A DNA stretch of 64,000 nt from Perkinsus marinus ATCC 50983 (lineage: Eukaryota; Perkinsozoa; Perkinsida; Perkinsidae). A program made the position numbers and the translations under genes. The notes beneath the pieces are model-generated. The model made no database searches. It had not been told where the DNA came from and worked only from the letters and a program-made list of their open reading frames with translations. The stretch lies in assembly GCF_000006405.1 (NCBI RefSeq), contig NW_003202922.1, positions 90,837 to 154,836 of the forward strand, in the 5' to 3' direction. Positions 10,871 through 21,063 of the stretch are shown in pieces (position 1 is the stretch's first letter; every line of letters starts with the position of its first letter).

Positions 10871-12079
10871 TTATATAACCTCCCCCTCGATAATGTCGAT
10901 GAATGAAATATCACTAGCACTCTCTTCATCTCCCCAGTCCTCTCGCACAACGATCGCCTCAACGGCCACTGTGGATTGCGCATCTTCCTGGTCACGATGA
11001 TCATTCACATCCGAAGCTAGGTCCCCGGCCAATATGCTCTTCGAAACCACCATCTCCGTAGGGGACATTGGCATCTGAAAACAGCATAGCAGAAATCCCC
11101 AAATCAGCCCTCGAGTTTCGGAAAAGTCGTCTCAACAAGTGAATACACAAGCGCTTGTAGTGCTCCTTCTTCGCTCTTGATAGCTGACCTCGTCAGAGCG
11201 CCCCGCATATTTCATCAGCTCAGCGGTGAATATTCAATTAAACGAACCCCCTTCGGAGCGCTATCGGTTGGTCAATTGATCTCGCAATAGACCAGCAGAG
11301 TCCAAGAGACCAACTGGATCTACCACGTCGATATGTTATTCGATCATCATATTACCACGGGGAACATCAATGAGCTGCCCTTCTCTTCCTCAACTGGCGG
11401 GAAGTCGGCCGGGGACTTCAAACAGCCATTCTTGACCACCACATCCCTCCTCGACTTCGACAAGTGACCACGAAGTTTACCCAAGAACACACGAAGTACC
11501 GAACCATACTGACACAGGCCAGCCTGATCCAGCGCCCTAAAGACATAACATAAGCTCCTCCAAAACGACCCAACGACAAGAAAGCAGTCCGGTCACCAGG
11601 AATCGTACTACGAGGAACTCAAGTAAAAAGGTCATGGGCAGCTATCCTCGTCACTTTGTAAGGATTGCTACATACCCTACGCACGACGAGACAGTGCTCC
11701 ACTTAGATGCTCACCACAAGATGTCCTCCGCTAGCATCACTCTCCTGCCTTCTCGTGTGCATCGCTGTGCCGCTAGATGAGTAACAAACATCAGGAACTC
11801 GCTTATACAGTCCTGACATCCGACAACAAGAACAAACCAACTGAAGGTACCCGACCAATCGCGCTTTCTCGCTCAACTTCCTGTCGGCCTAGTCCCACCT
11901 GTAATGTGAGCTTGAAACACTTGCCGATGCAGCCTGGCTTGTCCGGTAAGGCGTTCTGCACTACTGTCACAATGTTCGTCCACGGAAGGTACCTGCAAGA
12001 TTCACCAAGTCCGCCACGATCCGAATCATGCGCGCAAATCATCTATTTTCTTCTACCCTTGTTCCACTGCATACGACAT
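10871..12079 (-). CDS. NFYB: NF-YB/HAP3-like histone-fold protein (CCAAT-binding factor B)
   Basis: The histone-fold core spans four exons: about 12057-12079 or longer upstream, 11899-11992, 11715-11812 and 11356-11536, with introns of 64, 86 and 178 nt. The spliced core reads YLPWTNIVTVVQNALPD, then QDCISEFLMFVTHLAAQ, then REGRRVMLAEDILWAL, then QYGSVLRVFLGKLRG. This follows the NF-YB order (LPIANV, QECVSEFISF, KRKTINGDDLLWAM, YVEPLKVYL). NF-YB pairs with NF-YC and NF-YA to bind CCAAT boxes; the core also resembles Dr1 and POLE3, which are alternatives. The ATG at 12079 gives a short N-terminus; an upstream coding-like stretch (12430-12650) may supply more. The C-terminal exons (10871-11340), ending in an acidic stretch, are uncertain. 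Confidence 0.72.
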
Positions 12080-12429
12080 GTCCTTAGGAAGCTCGCCCTT
12101 CACCTCTTCCAAAAATAGTTTCTCTCGCAGCAAGTTTCCTATACGAAAAAGCACCTCTTCACATGTTCTCCCATGCCCACCGTTTATCACTACCCTGGAC
12201 CGGTAAAGCTGAAGTGGAGCCTTGCTCTCCTGATTGCTGTTCAGACTGGTTTGCGTCACATGAGGACGATGAGATGTGGCTGCTGTTCACCACACCAGCA
12301 GTAATTCGATCGGTCTCGGATACTCTCGAGTCCTGCACATGGCCAGCGGCATGTCTCTGATGAAGTGGAATTATCTCTGTAGGACCGGAGCGACACAGAA
12401 GGGACACAGAAGCCAACAATCACGTGCTT

Positions 12430-12625
12430 CAGCTCAGCGACGCCATGATCAAACCATAACGCTGCGCTCGATCTCTAGCTACCCGTGATCCATTAGAGTT
12501 AGATGTGGCGACTTTTTCGGTGTCCTCATCAGGCTTGCGCCGCCTCTTCCCTTTTCTCAGCGCCTTTGCCACGTCGTAGCGCATGGATGCTGCTCGCAGT
12601 ACGGAGCTAGGCATGTTCCAAAGAG
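12430..12625 (-). CDS. Possible upstream exon, basic and Ser/Asn-rich
   Basis: Minus-strand open stretch beginning with an ATG near 12612 (MPSSVLRAAS...) and containing a basic cluster (RKGKRRRKP) followed by acidic and Ser/Asn-rich residues, ending near a GGG/gtagct donor. It could be the N-terminal exon of the NF-YB-like gene downstream; the basic cluster would serve as a nuclear signal. The join to the next exon could not be fixed. Confidence 0.3.
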
Positions 12626-12889
12626 GCTGTATCCATAACAAATCCACCATGGAGTCTCAACGGTACCAATAGATGCTGCGAGTCAAGTGAGACCATCTCC
12701 CAACGGCATCAGAACGATTATCCTGAAGATGGCGTCGAGCCAATCAACGCGGCAATCGACAAGGAAGTGTGGAAATCATGCCGTTCCACAACCCATCTCA
12801 AATAACAAGTAGTCATAGTGTAACGTATACGCGCACCGAGACATGCAAAATTCATTCAAGTCAACCGTGACCTCTAACTCTAATGATAG

Positions 12890-14938
12890 CTACGAAGATC
12901 CATTGAAAGTCAACCGTTCCGGAACTGCCGTTCCCACATAACACCTCCGCTCGACCACAGGGGTCGCCGCATGGAGGATCCCAACGGGAAAATGATAATG
13001 ACGATGATGATGATGATGATGATGATGATCACGATGACGTCGTCCGAGCATCTTAACCGGGGTCAAGTTGCGCGCCAGAGACACTGGGTTGTCCACTGTC
13101 CAAAGTCGCATATGGCTTGGAACGTGGGTCAGCAGAGGCAAGGGAATTCCCAAAGGAGCGACGCTCGCTTGAACCATCGTCGGAGGTAGAGCCGATTTCC
13201 CTTCGAGAGTTTGAATGACCTCACGAAAGGACATCTGTGGGATCGGAGGAGAAGAAACGCAGAGCAAAAGACCCAATAGCGCCTTGAACAAAGACTGAAC
13301 CTGAAGTGAGCGGACGCTGACGTAATACACGCGAATGTACAGATAAATGCCCAGCGAAGTACCTCGGGCAAAGTGTCGCAGATCCCAATGCTCTCCAGTA
13401 TGCTCCGCTTCAACAGACATAAGGCCTCGTGAACTCGAATGGGAGCCTGACATCACAACTAAGCATCACTTCACTATTCCCCAGCATATGCAAATTCCTC
13501 GCCGGCCGACGATGCATATGACGAGTAGAATCTATACTTGAGTATTCGGCCCATCACCATCGCAAAGACTCTTTGGCAATGACCGGAACGGAAAGAACCT
13601 CGCAGGAACTTTACTACCCGTTGAGCGTCAAGTCTTCGTTGCAAAACTCCCCAGTTGCCTTCCTCCTTGAACGTTTCCAATAAATCTCTCCAAAACGGCA
13701 TCACTTCTTCCCAATACTTCTCGAAAGCCGCAACCACTCCCTCTATCGCACAATTTGCCCCACTCCTCCCGACCTCTGAGCGAGGTGGAGAGTCCAACCC
13801 TACAACCTCCGATGGCTCCTCCTCCTTGGGAGACCTCGCACTCGGCAGACTGCTGTTATCATGGGAACCATCTGTGGAGCTAAGTAGGGCAGTCGAAAAG
13901 TCCCCTGACTGCCAGGATACTCCCTTGCCAGTACAGGACTCTGACACTGAACTTCGCCCAAGTCGCCGGTACAACTTCGAGAGGACTTCAATAACAGTAA
14001 GCGCCAATGCATGATGGTCTAGTCTACGCAAGTAATCGCGCAACATCTCCGGGCAGTTCTCCACGTACCGATGCCCGCGTAGAAAGAGCAGCCACTCGCA
14101 CACCGGCCAGTAGCGGCAATCCCCCGCTAAACCCTGGCGGGCACTAAACGTTCTTCGCTGCGAACAAAGACCAAAGTCGATCAATGTAAAGTCACCAGTC
14201 TTCACATTAACCAATATATTATGAGAGCATACATCCCTATGAATAATGTACTTCGATGTGACTTCCAGAGCTCCGGCCATCTGCGCTAACAGTCGGGTGC
14301 AAACACTGATTACATCTTCTACGGTATCAACTTGCTGACCGAGGTCGACCCTCCGCAGCCAATCGTCAAGAGCAACAGAATCCGCTACGAGATTCAGGAC
14401 TAACAAATTCCGATGCCGGTCGAACGCTATGAGCTCGCTCAGCCGAGCACCGGCGGCACAACCCTTCCACGCTTGCATGGCTTCAGCCTCTTTCGCTCCA
14501 GACTTGTCGGTAGCCTTGATAGCAACTCGTCTATCCCCACACCGTGCTTCCCACACCATTCCGAAAGACCCCGACCCAACTGACTTCTCTATAATGTACT
14601 CGACACCATCGATCTCTACACAATCCCCGACACCCAATTCCTCTGGTGAATCACTATTGCTCTGAAAACCATCATTATCACAATATCCAATCGAATCGTT
14701 ACCCTGGTACACTCCCCGACACGCTCAGGACTATTCACGCCAAAAACCTCCTCCTAAAAGTCAGGCAAAGAGTACTTATGAGATCAAGATCTGAGCTAAG
14801 CGCATCAGAGAGCACCCCACTCACATGACTAGCAAGACCTTCGAAAGACGGTGTAGGGGGACTCAGATCGCCTAATCCCGCCATGTCGTGAACGGACCTC
14901 GCCGACCGAACCGCGTAGGAAAGAGGATGACCTACCAT
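12890..14938 (-). CDS. Atypical protein kinase with long insert and His-rich tail
   Basis: Exons: 14776-14938, 13558-14711, 13363-13446 and 12890-13300 (introns 64, 111 and 62 nt). Kinase marks: Gly loop GSGSFGMVWEA, VAIKA lysine, catalytic loop HRDVCSHNILVN (aspartate kept, the usual lysine two positions on is Cys), LIDFGLC metal-binding Asp, and the late-lobe motif SFREVIQTLEG. Between the activation region and that last motif lies a long Ser/Pro/Glu-rich insert, so the C-lobe is stretched. The tail has eight consecutive His from a trinucleotide run at about 13002-13030. The subfamily is not assigned; CK1-like features are possible. The first exon is inferred: splicing creates a codon ATG across the junction. 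Confidence 0.75.
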
Positions 14939-16187
14939 AGTGATAGCAAGACCCGATAACCTAATGACAAAGAGCTTGTGTGAAATAATTGCTGAGAGTA
15001 TGACGGGTAGAGCTGGACGAATGCGATGAGTGCAAGATACTCCCAAATATCTGAAACCGTAAGATATCTCCACACTAGAGAGAAACGGTTAGATTCAAGA
15101 GCATAACAATCCTACCATGCTCAACACGGGATGCGATTCACCGCCCTCCCATTAGCCCGATACTTCACGAACGCAAGCCGGAAAGCTCCATATAGCAACT
15201 TGTAACACGGTAACCTATCGGTTCACCAACAGATCATAAGAAACGTAACAATCGCTTGGAACGCTTGCTAGTAGACAATTTTTCTTCTGTGCTTGAACGA
15301 AAACGAAACCTGCGGCCCATCGTGTAGGTCGCCCAGACATCGTTTTCTTACAGCACTATCTAAGTTGTATTAGAAGCCTATAGGCTCTAGCAGTGGTGTA
15401 AACGGAAAGGTCTCATTCCCATTCCGGACACAGATATCAGACAGCAAAGGGCAACGGTCACGAAAGCAACGCCAAGGGCATCAACAGCCAAGGCGTGACA
15501 TACTTTTCACTAGACGACAAGAGCACGTCCGCATCACCCTGCATGGTACGGTGACACCCAGGAAGGAGGAACTAGAGGACAACTAAAGCAGTTGACCAAC
15601 AAAAACGGTAAGAACGACACTCGGGAACCGAATGTAAAACGAAAGCGACCGCTTTCCGAAGGAACAACAGGCTCATCCAATAATGGGCTCATAATTCGCC
15701 AATGGAAAACGACCTCAACTAGATAGCAGGAGTCTCAAGTTCAGATGTAAACTGCGTGTCACCGAACCATTGACTGGTGATACGTTATATTAGATACGCT
15801 CAGAAAGAGTGGCTTATCCAAATACTAAAGCTCAATCATCAGATGCTTCCTTCGCTCAAAGACATTAAGACGAATATTATGGACAGAACTTGATGCTCAA
15901 GAAGAAGAGAACCATTAGACATACTTCATTCATAATACCACAACGAATGGATATACTCAGTCATCACAGCTGCTGCTGGACAAAGAGAGAAATGCAAGGA
16001 CTGGTATAAACACTAAAACATGGAGTCCCAATGATCATAGTCTTATTAAAGTGGCAACTACTTGGCCTTAACGAAGGTAGTTGTATTGACAGGTAATTGA
16101 TAGTAACATAATATCCGCAGTATCGGCAGCAGCGGCTTTTAAAATAGCACTGCTGTTGCTGCTGAATACCACTATGTACAGCACTGA
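14939..16187. other. Intergenic region without a recognised gene
   Basis: No frame of protein-like composition longer than about 60 codons was seen on either strand. The left part is upstream of the kinase gene and the right part is the 3' flank of the phosphate permease. A short CAG/CTG-rich inverted stretch (agcagcggc ... gctgttgctgctg) lies at 16127-16165, just past the permease stop. Confidence 0.5.
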
Positions 16188-17807
16188 CTACCGTCCACCA
16201 GCCAATACTGGTACCGCACTACCCTCATAGCCAGAAGTAGACTGGCTCGAGCCACGGCCCTCTTCGATATCACGAACCAGGTCAACACCATCAACCGACA
16301 CCGTTGAGACGGATGATGATGAAGAGTTTATTGCCTTCATATCACCTCCCACAGATGCACTTCCTGAAGTCCCCTTATTAAGCGTAGGAGGCGTGATGAG
16401 GAAAATGCCCTTAGCAGCGGCTTCAACCAGCTTCTTAGGGAGGAATATAAGTGTAATGATAAGACCCAATGCAGCCACACCAGTGCACACATACATAACA
16501 CCGGCGAGACCAATAGAAGTCTGCAACGTAGGGAAAATGAACGACCCTATAATCGCACCAAGCTTTCCAGAAGCTGCAGACATACCATGGCAAGTGGTCT
16601 TTACACTGGTTGGATATATCTCCGAGGGGATGACATAAGACGTAGTATTGGGACCAAAGTTAGTCCAGAAGAAAGTAATGCCGAAAATGATCAAATTTAG
16701 ATACTTGTTCGCGTTGAATTGCGTACATATAGCCATAACAACGTAGAAAATACACATCATACAGAAACCTAGAACCTGTATCTTCCAACGCCCAAGGATA
16801 TCAATGAACCAACAGGCACAGATGTAACCAGGCAATGCCAGTAAGGAGACAACCAAAGCGAACCAAGCGTCTTGGATGACCGCCTGCTCGCCACTTCCAT
16901 TAGGGAAGAGTTCAGCTGACACTGAATGCTTAAACTCACCGGTACCATAGAATGTAACATCCATACACAACCACGCCATCATAGTGCCGATAAGCGGCCT
17001 CAAGTATACCCGCAGTGTACTTAGGAAACCATTCAACTGAGTTGAGAAACTCGTCTTATTCTTCTTCTTGCGGGCTTGTTGCTCCTTGAAGGCAGCAGAC
17101 TCCTTCATACCCAATCTCAAATACAGTGCAGTGAGACTAGGCACGACCGTGAAGCAAACGAGAACACGCCAACAGATCTCCATAGGGCAACCGGCGTAGA
17201 GTAAAATGAGAGGCAGAACGGCAGCGAATATCATACCAAGTCCTTGCATCGAAAAAACACCAGTTGTGATGCGCCCGCGAGTAGCGTTATCGGAGCGCTC
17301 CGATGCCATAGCTGCAGATAGAGGATACTCACCACCGATTCCGAAGCCCAACACGAGACGACACACAAAGAGCTGATGCGCCAAAGAGAACGTCGTAGAC
17401 CGTTGAATACACGCTGAGCAAACAGCACCTAGTGCCACGAACGCACCAGTACATAAGATACCAATCCTGCGACCAACTTGGTCACCAACAACTCCGAAGA
17501 AAAGCATACCAGCAACCGCACCGATAGAAGTCGCCGAGGCCACCAGACCTTTGGTACTGGCGTCCATGCCTAGTCCAGTAGGATCTTCCTCTTGCATCTC
17601 GCTGAGAATAGCCAAGACTATGTCAATAACGAACATGTCGTAAGCATCAGCAAAGAAACCAGCACCTAGTTTACAGATAAGAGGTAAGTTTTTCGTATAA
17701 ACTTGTAATGTGGTCAACTCCTCTTTGGCAGGAGGGGAATCATCCTTCGTAGGAACGGCTTCGACCACCTGGGGTTCTGTAAGAGAGGAACCATCGTCGC
17801 CGGGCAT
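16188..17807 (-). CDS. Major facilitator phosphate:H+ symporter (PHO84/PHT1 type)
   Basis: Single exon, 539 aa from the ATG at 17805-17807 (an upstream in-frame extension lacks ATG). Twelve hydrophobic segments with MFS marks: FFADAYDMFVID in the first helix, GDQVGRRIG loop, the phosphate-transporter signature GGEYPLSAAMASE, a long central cytosolic loop (KKKNKTS), DILGRWK, and PSEIYPTSVKTTCHG with NFGPNTTSY before it. These follow yeast Pho84 and plant PHT1. The role would be uptake of inorganic phosphate at the plasma membrane. The C-terminal tail is Ser/Val/Gly-rich and cytosolic. No introns, unlike most genes here. Confidence 0.9.
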   Translation of the reverse strand: MPGDDGSSLTEPQVVEAVPTKDDSPPAKEELTTLQVYTKNLPLICKLGAGFFADAYDMFVIDIVLAILSEMQEEDPTGLGMDASTKGLVASATSIGAVAGMLFFGVVGDQVGRRIGILCTGAFVALGAVCSACIQRSTTFSLAHQLFVCRLVLGFGIGGEYPLSAAMASERSDNATRGRITTGVFSMQGLGMIFAAVLPLILLYAGCPMEICWRVLVCFTVVPSLTALYLRLGMKESAAFKEQQARKKKNKTSFSTQLNGFLSTLRVYLRPLIGTMMAWLCMDVTFYGTGEFKHSVSAELFPNGSGEQAVIQDAWFALVVSLLALPGYICACWFIDILGRWKIQVLGFCMMCIFYVVMAICTQFNANKYLNLIIFGITFFWTNFGPNTTSYVIPSEIYPTSVKTTCHGMSAASGKLGAIIGSFIFPTLQTSIGLAGVMYVCTGVAALGLIITLIFLPKKLVEAAAKGIFLITPPTLNKGTSGSASVGGDMKAINSSSSSVSTVSVDGVDLVRDIEEGRGSSQSTSGYEGSAVPVLAGGR

Positions 17808-18178
17808 AACTGTTTTATAACACAAACAACGCTTCTATAAAGAATAGAAATATCCTACTACTAGAATGCCCCTCAACATGAAACTCCGCAACCCAACAGG
17901 CTGCATCTCGTGACCATCAACCGCAGTATTTCACCGAATGCATTCGACGCGAATCATCATTGCTCACAACAATGACAGGGACCCCAAAGTGTCAGATCTC
18001 ACTCGAAACAAGATCGATCGATCCGAAGCTAACAAGCACCTCACATCCGAAGAAGCTAGGCCGACATCACACTGTGAACCAACACGACAACGCTGTCGAG
18101 GGTCGGGGCGCGCGCGAGTGACATTTCTGTGGCGCGTGACGATTTCAACACACATTTTTGCTTCTTAGTGGTTGCACC

Positions 18179-18663
18179 ATGCGATTGACCGCCGTCAGCA
18201 GAGTGACTCGCCCATGCTTGAATTCACGTCCAAGCCTCACATCCCGTGGTAAGTTAGATAACCGATTGTGACCGGAGACTCTCTGATATGCTTTTCTCTT
18301 ACAGCGGCATTTGGCTTCGTAGTGGCGCTGTGAACTTATCGCATACATCTCATCATTCGGAATTTGTCTGCTGACCTTAAAAAAGTTAGACAAAATTCCT
18401 TCTTGAACGACCCTCCGCTCGAAGGCGCTATAGGCGTAGACATACGTTGTCTCAGTTACTGTGTCAGTCACACAGCCAAGCCCTCTCGAGGTGTGGTGTA
18501 AGCACCGATCCCCTGGGTCCAGGTGGCCAACACGAGCTGCTCATGGATCGGGCCCACGTGAGTTTCAACTTCCTTCCTACTACATCTTGTCTCCCGCTTC
18601 TCCGCTCAGTCATTTCGATCGTTCGCAAATACAGAAAATGGATGCGTCATGGTCGATAAGTGA
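18179..18663 (+). CDS. Small four-exon protein with mitochondrial-type N-terminus
   Basis: Proposed exons: 18179-18248, 18305-18318, 18456-18557, 18610-18663 (240 nt, 79 aa). The opening MRLTAVSRVTRPCLNSRP is rich in Arg, Ser and hydrophobics and lacks acids, as in a mitochondrial presequence. The later exons join in frame and read ...DPLGPGGQHELLMDRAH then SFRSFANTENGCVMVDK and stop. The donor at 18249 (gtaagt) and the acceptors tcttacag and ccgctcag are strong. The second exon of 14 nt is suspect and the true middle may differ. The family is not recognised. The 3' end overlaps a minus-strand coding-like stretch by about 17 nt. Confidence 0.4.
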
Positions 18664-19040
18664 ATGATGATGGCGTAACCATACACATGCAAGAGCTTAG
18701 TTTCGGTGACCTTCCAGTGTCTTGATTTGCTAATTCTATTGGGATGGTCGTTGGCTTCTCGCTGAGGAGTTCTCCAAATGTTTGAGTATCGAGGCATGCC
18801 GTGAACGTTAGTAACCTATCGCTCAATACACATTCGAGATCACAACACTTCCAACTCACTTGCTCATCTGAGTTCTCTCTCCGAGTCATCTGATACGAGA
18901 AGTCACCAGGAGTCAACTAGTGCACAGCTGCCAGAGGCTTGCCTCTAACAGCAGTATACTGACCTCAACATGTTCAACGTCTCAATAGCATCCATTAATC
19001 GTTGTGTTTGCGGCTTCTGTATATCACTGCTTCCGTTTCC
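18647..19040 (-). CDS. Possible short multi-exon gene, unknown
   Basis: The minus strand shows coding-like pieces: a charged helical stretch near 18968-19030 (QRLMDAIETLNML) with a gtcagt donor, a short RENSDEQ piece before gtgagt near 18865, and an open end near 18649-18790 containing TQTFGELLSEKP. Joins were not fully resolved. It is convergent with the plus-strand gene ending at 18663 and divergent from the gene starting at 19053. Confidence 0.25.
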
Positions 19041-19052
19041 AGCCTGCCCTAG

Positions 19053-19598
19053 ATGTCAGGCCCCCGACGACGACGAAAAACAAAGTCTTTCTCCCCGTTC
19101 CGAAATGAACGGACCTGTTACAAAGCGTTGACTGATGGTTACAGCGATTTCGAGAACTCCCTTGCCAACAAGGTATGTGCTCAGAGCCGCTGCCTTCCTT
19201 GTCCGTCTCTCGGCATGTTCCGAAGTGATGCATCCAGGTGTTATCGCTAACCTTACTAGCAGCATCCGAACGTGACAGAGGGAATAAGCCAATGCTTTCG
19301 GAGACTCCTGAGGGAACCCACGTCATCAAGTTCCCCGTTTTCAACGCCATCGATCCCCAGTATGGGAGTGTTGAGGTACAGTGCAGCAACGGATGAGTCT
19401 CGTCGTCGTTGTGAATCGCATGCTCAACATTTTTACGCAATTCTTCTCCGCTCAGGCCCCGCTGGAAATGTCTCTAGACGTCGCCGACGTATCAGCATTG
19501 GTGAGCCTCCTCAATGAGCCTTCAAGTGGTTTGACGAGCAAGTGTGAAGTGAACAGAGAGGTTCGGCTCTGGCATCACTTGCGGCGGATGCAGCGTAG
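19053..19598 (+). CDS. Four-exon gene of unknown function
   Basis: Exons 19053-19172, 19238-19375, 19456-19500 and 19557-19598 join in phase 0 throughout and give 114 aa. The protein opens with a basic run (MSGPRRRRKTKSFSPF) and continues with a segment reading KPMLSETPEGTHVIKFPVF and an acidic stretch. No family is recognised. An alternative last donor at about 19595 (GC/gtagcg) would splice onward, in frame, into the RLY-motif gene that starts at 19764, so the two may be one gene. A different acceptor at 19262 also gives an open exon, so exon 2 is not certain. Confidence 0.45.
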
Positions 19599-19763
19599 CG
19601 CAGTGGAAGGTTCGTAGCTTTCACCTCTGAAAAACAAAGGCTTCTTCCCAGGCATTTGCATACGTTTCTATCGAGCCATGCGTTCACTCGCGGCTCAATT
19701 GGCATCACACATGGGGCTTTCTCTATACCAGTAAGACAACAGCTAGGGATCTCGATTACTATC

Positions 19764-20764
19764 ATGCTCAGGAGCATCGAGGTCAGCGAGGCCGAAGATC
19801 AGGAGGGCCTTGTCAAGCCGCCAATATCTGACATTTCGGAGGTGAAGCTTCGTGCTCGTGACTTCGTAGCCGTTGAACCGAACACTCACGATTACTCTAC
19901 TACCGAGTCCGAAAGTGCTCACCGAGGGCCAGTTGTTTCCGAGGCCGAGTGCCAACGTATATTCAATAGATTGTATTCCGATGCAATAGAGCATCGAGAA
20001 CGGAAAACTGCCAAAGCCGAGCAGAAACGACAGGAAGAACGACAACGGGAGGTCGCGGAATGCTCCTTCTCCCCGGTTATTATCGCCGGCGACTCGAACT
20101 TCAGTCCGCATCGGGCTCGTAGGGCGAGCTTGAGGCTCTACCAAGATGCAGACAACCGGCGACAGAGGCGGAGACGTATTGAGGAGGAAACCTTCTGTCG
20201 CAACCTTTATTCGGCTGCGATAACTCCATCGAAGTCCGTTAGCGCTATTTCTGATCGACTCTATCGAGAAGCTGCGATAAGGCAGCAAAAGCGCGCCGAA
20301 CTGGCCGCTAAGTCGCTATCGAGCTTCAGCCCAGACTGCTCCAAGAGCAGACGGTCTTTCGATACACTCCTGAACATAACATTTCTGAAAGAAACCGAGA
20401 CTATCGAATGTAGCGATCAAGAAAGCGGATGGACCGGGTACGCAGGGAAATTCACAGCTACCAGTGACAGCTATCACTCGTACTCATTCAGGTCGCAAGC
20501 CGTTTCAGAAGCGGACGATGAGGAGGAGCCCTCTGGGTGAGTACTGCTACTGTGAAGTCATAATGCATTCCATTGAGACTAGAAACTACAGCTTCTACTT
20601 ACATGTTCAGATCGGAGGTTTGGGTTGACGACCCGAGCCTCGGTGAGGAGCGGGAACTCGTCGACATGACCGATGCTACTCTCGAGGCTTATAGATTGTT
20701 GGGAAAGTTGCAGCGATCCGGGTCGGAGAACGACACGGATTTCTTAGAAGTTGTCGCCTTGTGA
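19764..20764 (+). CDS. Protein with repeated RLY/acidic-basic motifs, coiled-coil like
   Basis: Exons 19764-20536 and 20611-20764, intron 74 nt, 308 aa from the ATG at 19764. A motif of the form (F/I)xxRLYxxAxxxxxRR recurs at least four times (IFNRLYSDAIEHRE, ASLRLYQDADNRRQ, CRNLYSAA, ISDRLYREAAIRQQ), with CSFSP and SSFSP pieces between. Such LY repeats followed by basic residues occur, as I recall, in uncharacterised protist proteins of cytoskeleton or cilia; that link is weak. The C-terminal exon is acidic (VWVDDPSLGEERELVD). The frame is also open upstream to 19656, supporting a possible join with the gene at 19053-19598. Confidence 0.6.
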
Positions 20765-21063
20765 CCATTGTCCAACGCCATGATACTCCGTTGTTCGTCT
20801 GATCTACCCCGACTGCGTTCAGTTAACAAACTTGGTTGTGGCTCCGTTCGGATGTTATCCGAGGCGCCACACGACTCTTTCAAGTAACAACTGAATCGTG
20901 CCGAATTACTCGATCTGAAGATAATGGCCTCGACCTCATCATGTCGGCTAGATAGTTCATCGTTTACCCGATCAACTTCTCGGCCACATAGACCGAGATT
21001 ACAACAAACTCAATAAATCACAGATTCATTCACAAGAAACTCGGGTTTATCCCCATGCAATGA
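20765..21063. other. Convergent intergenic spacer
   Basis: Lies between the stop of the plus-strand RLY-motif gene and the stop of minus-strand hslU; it holds the two 3' flanks. No gene or repeat is seen. Confidence 0.5.
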
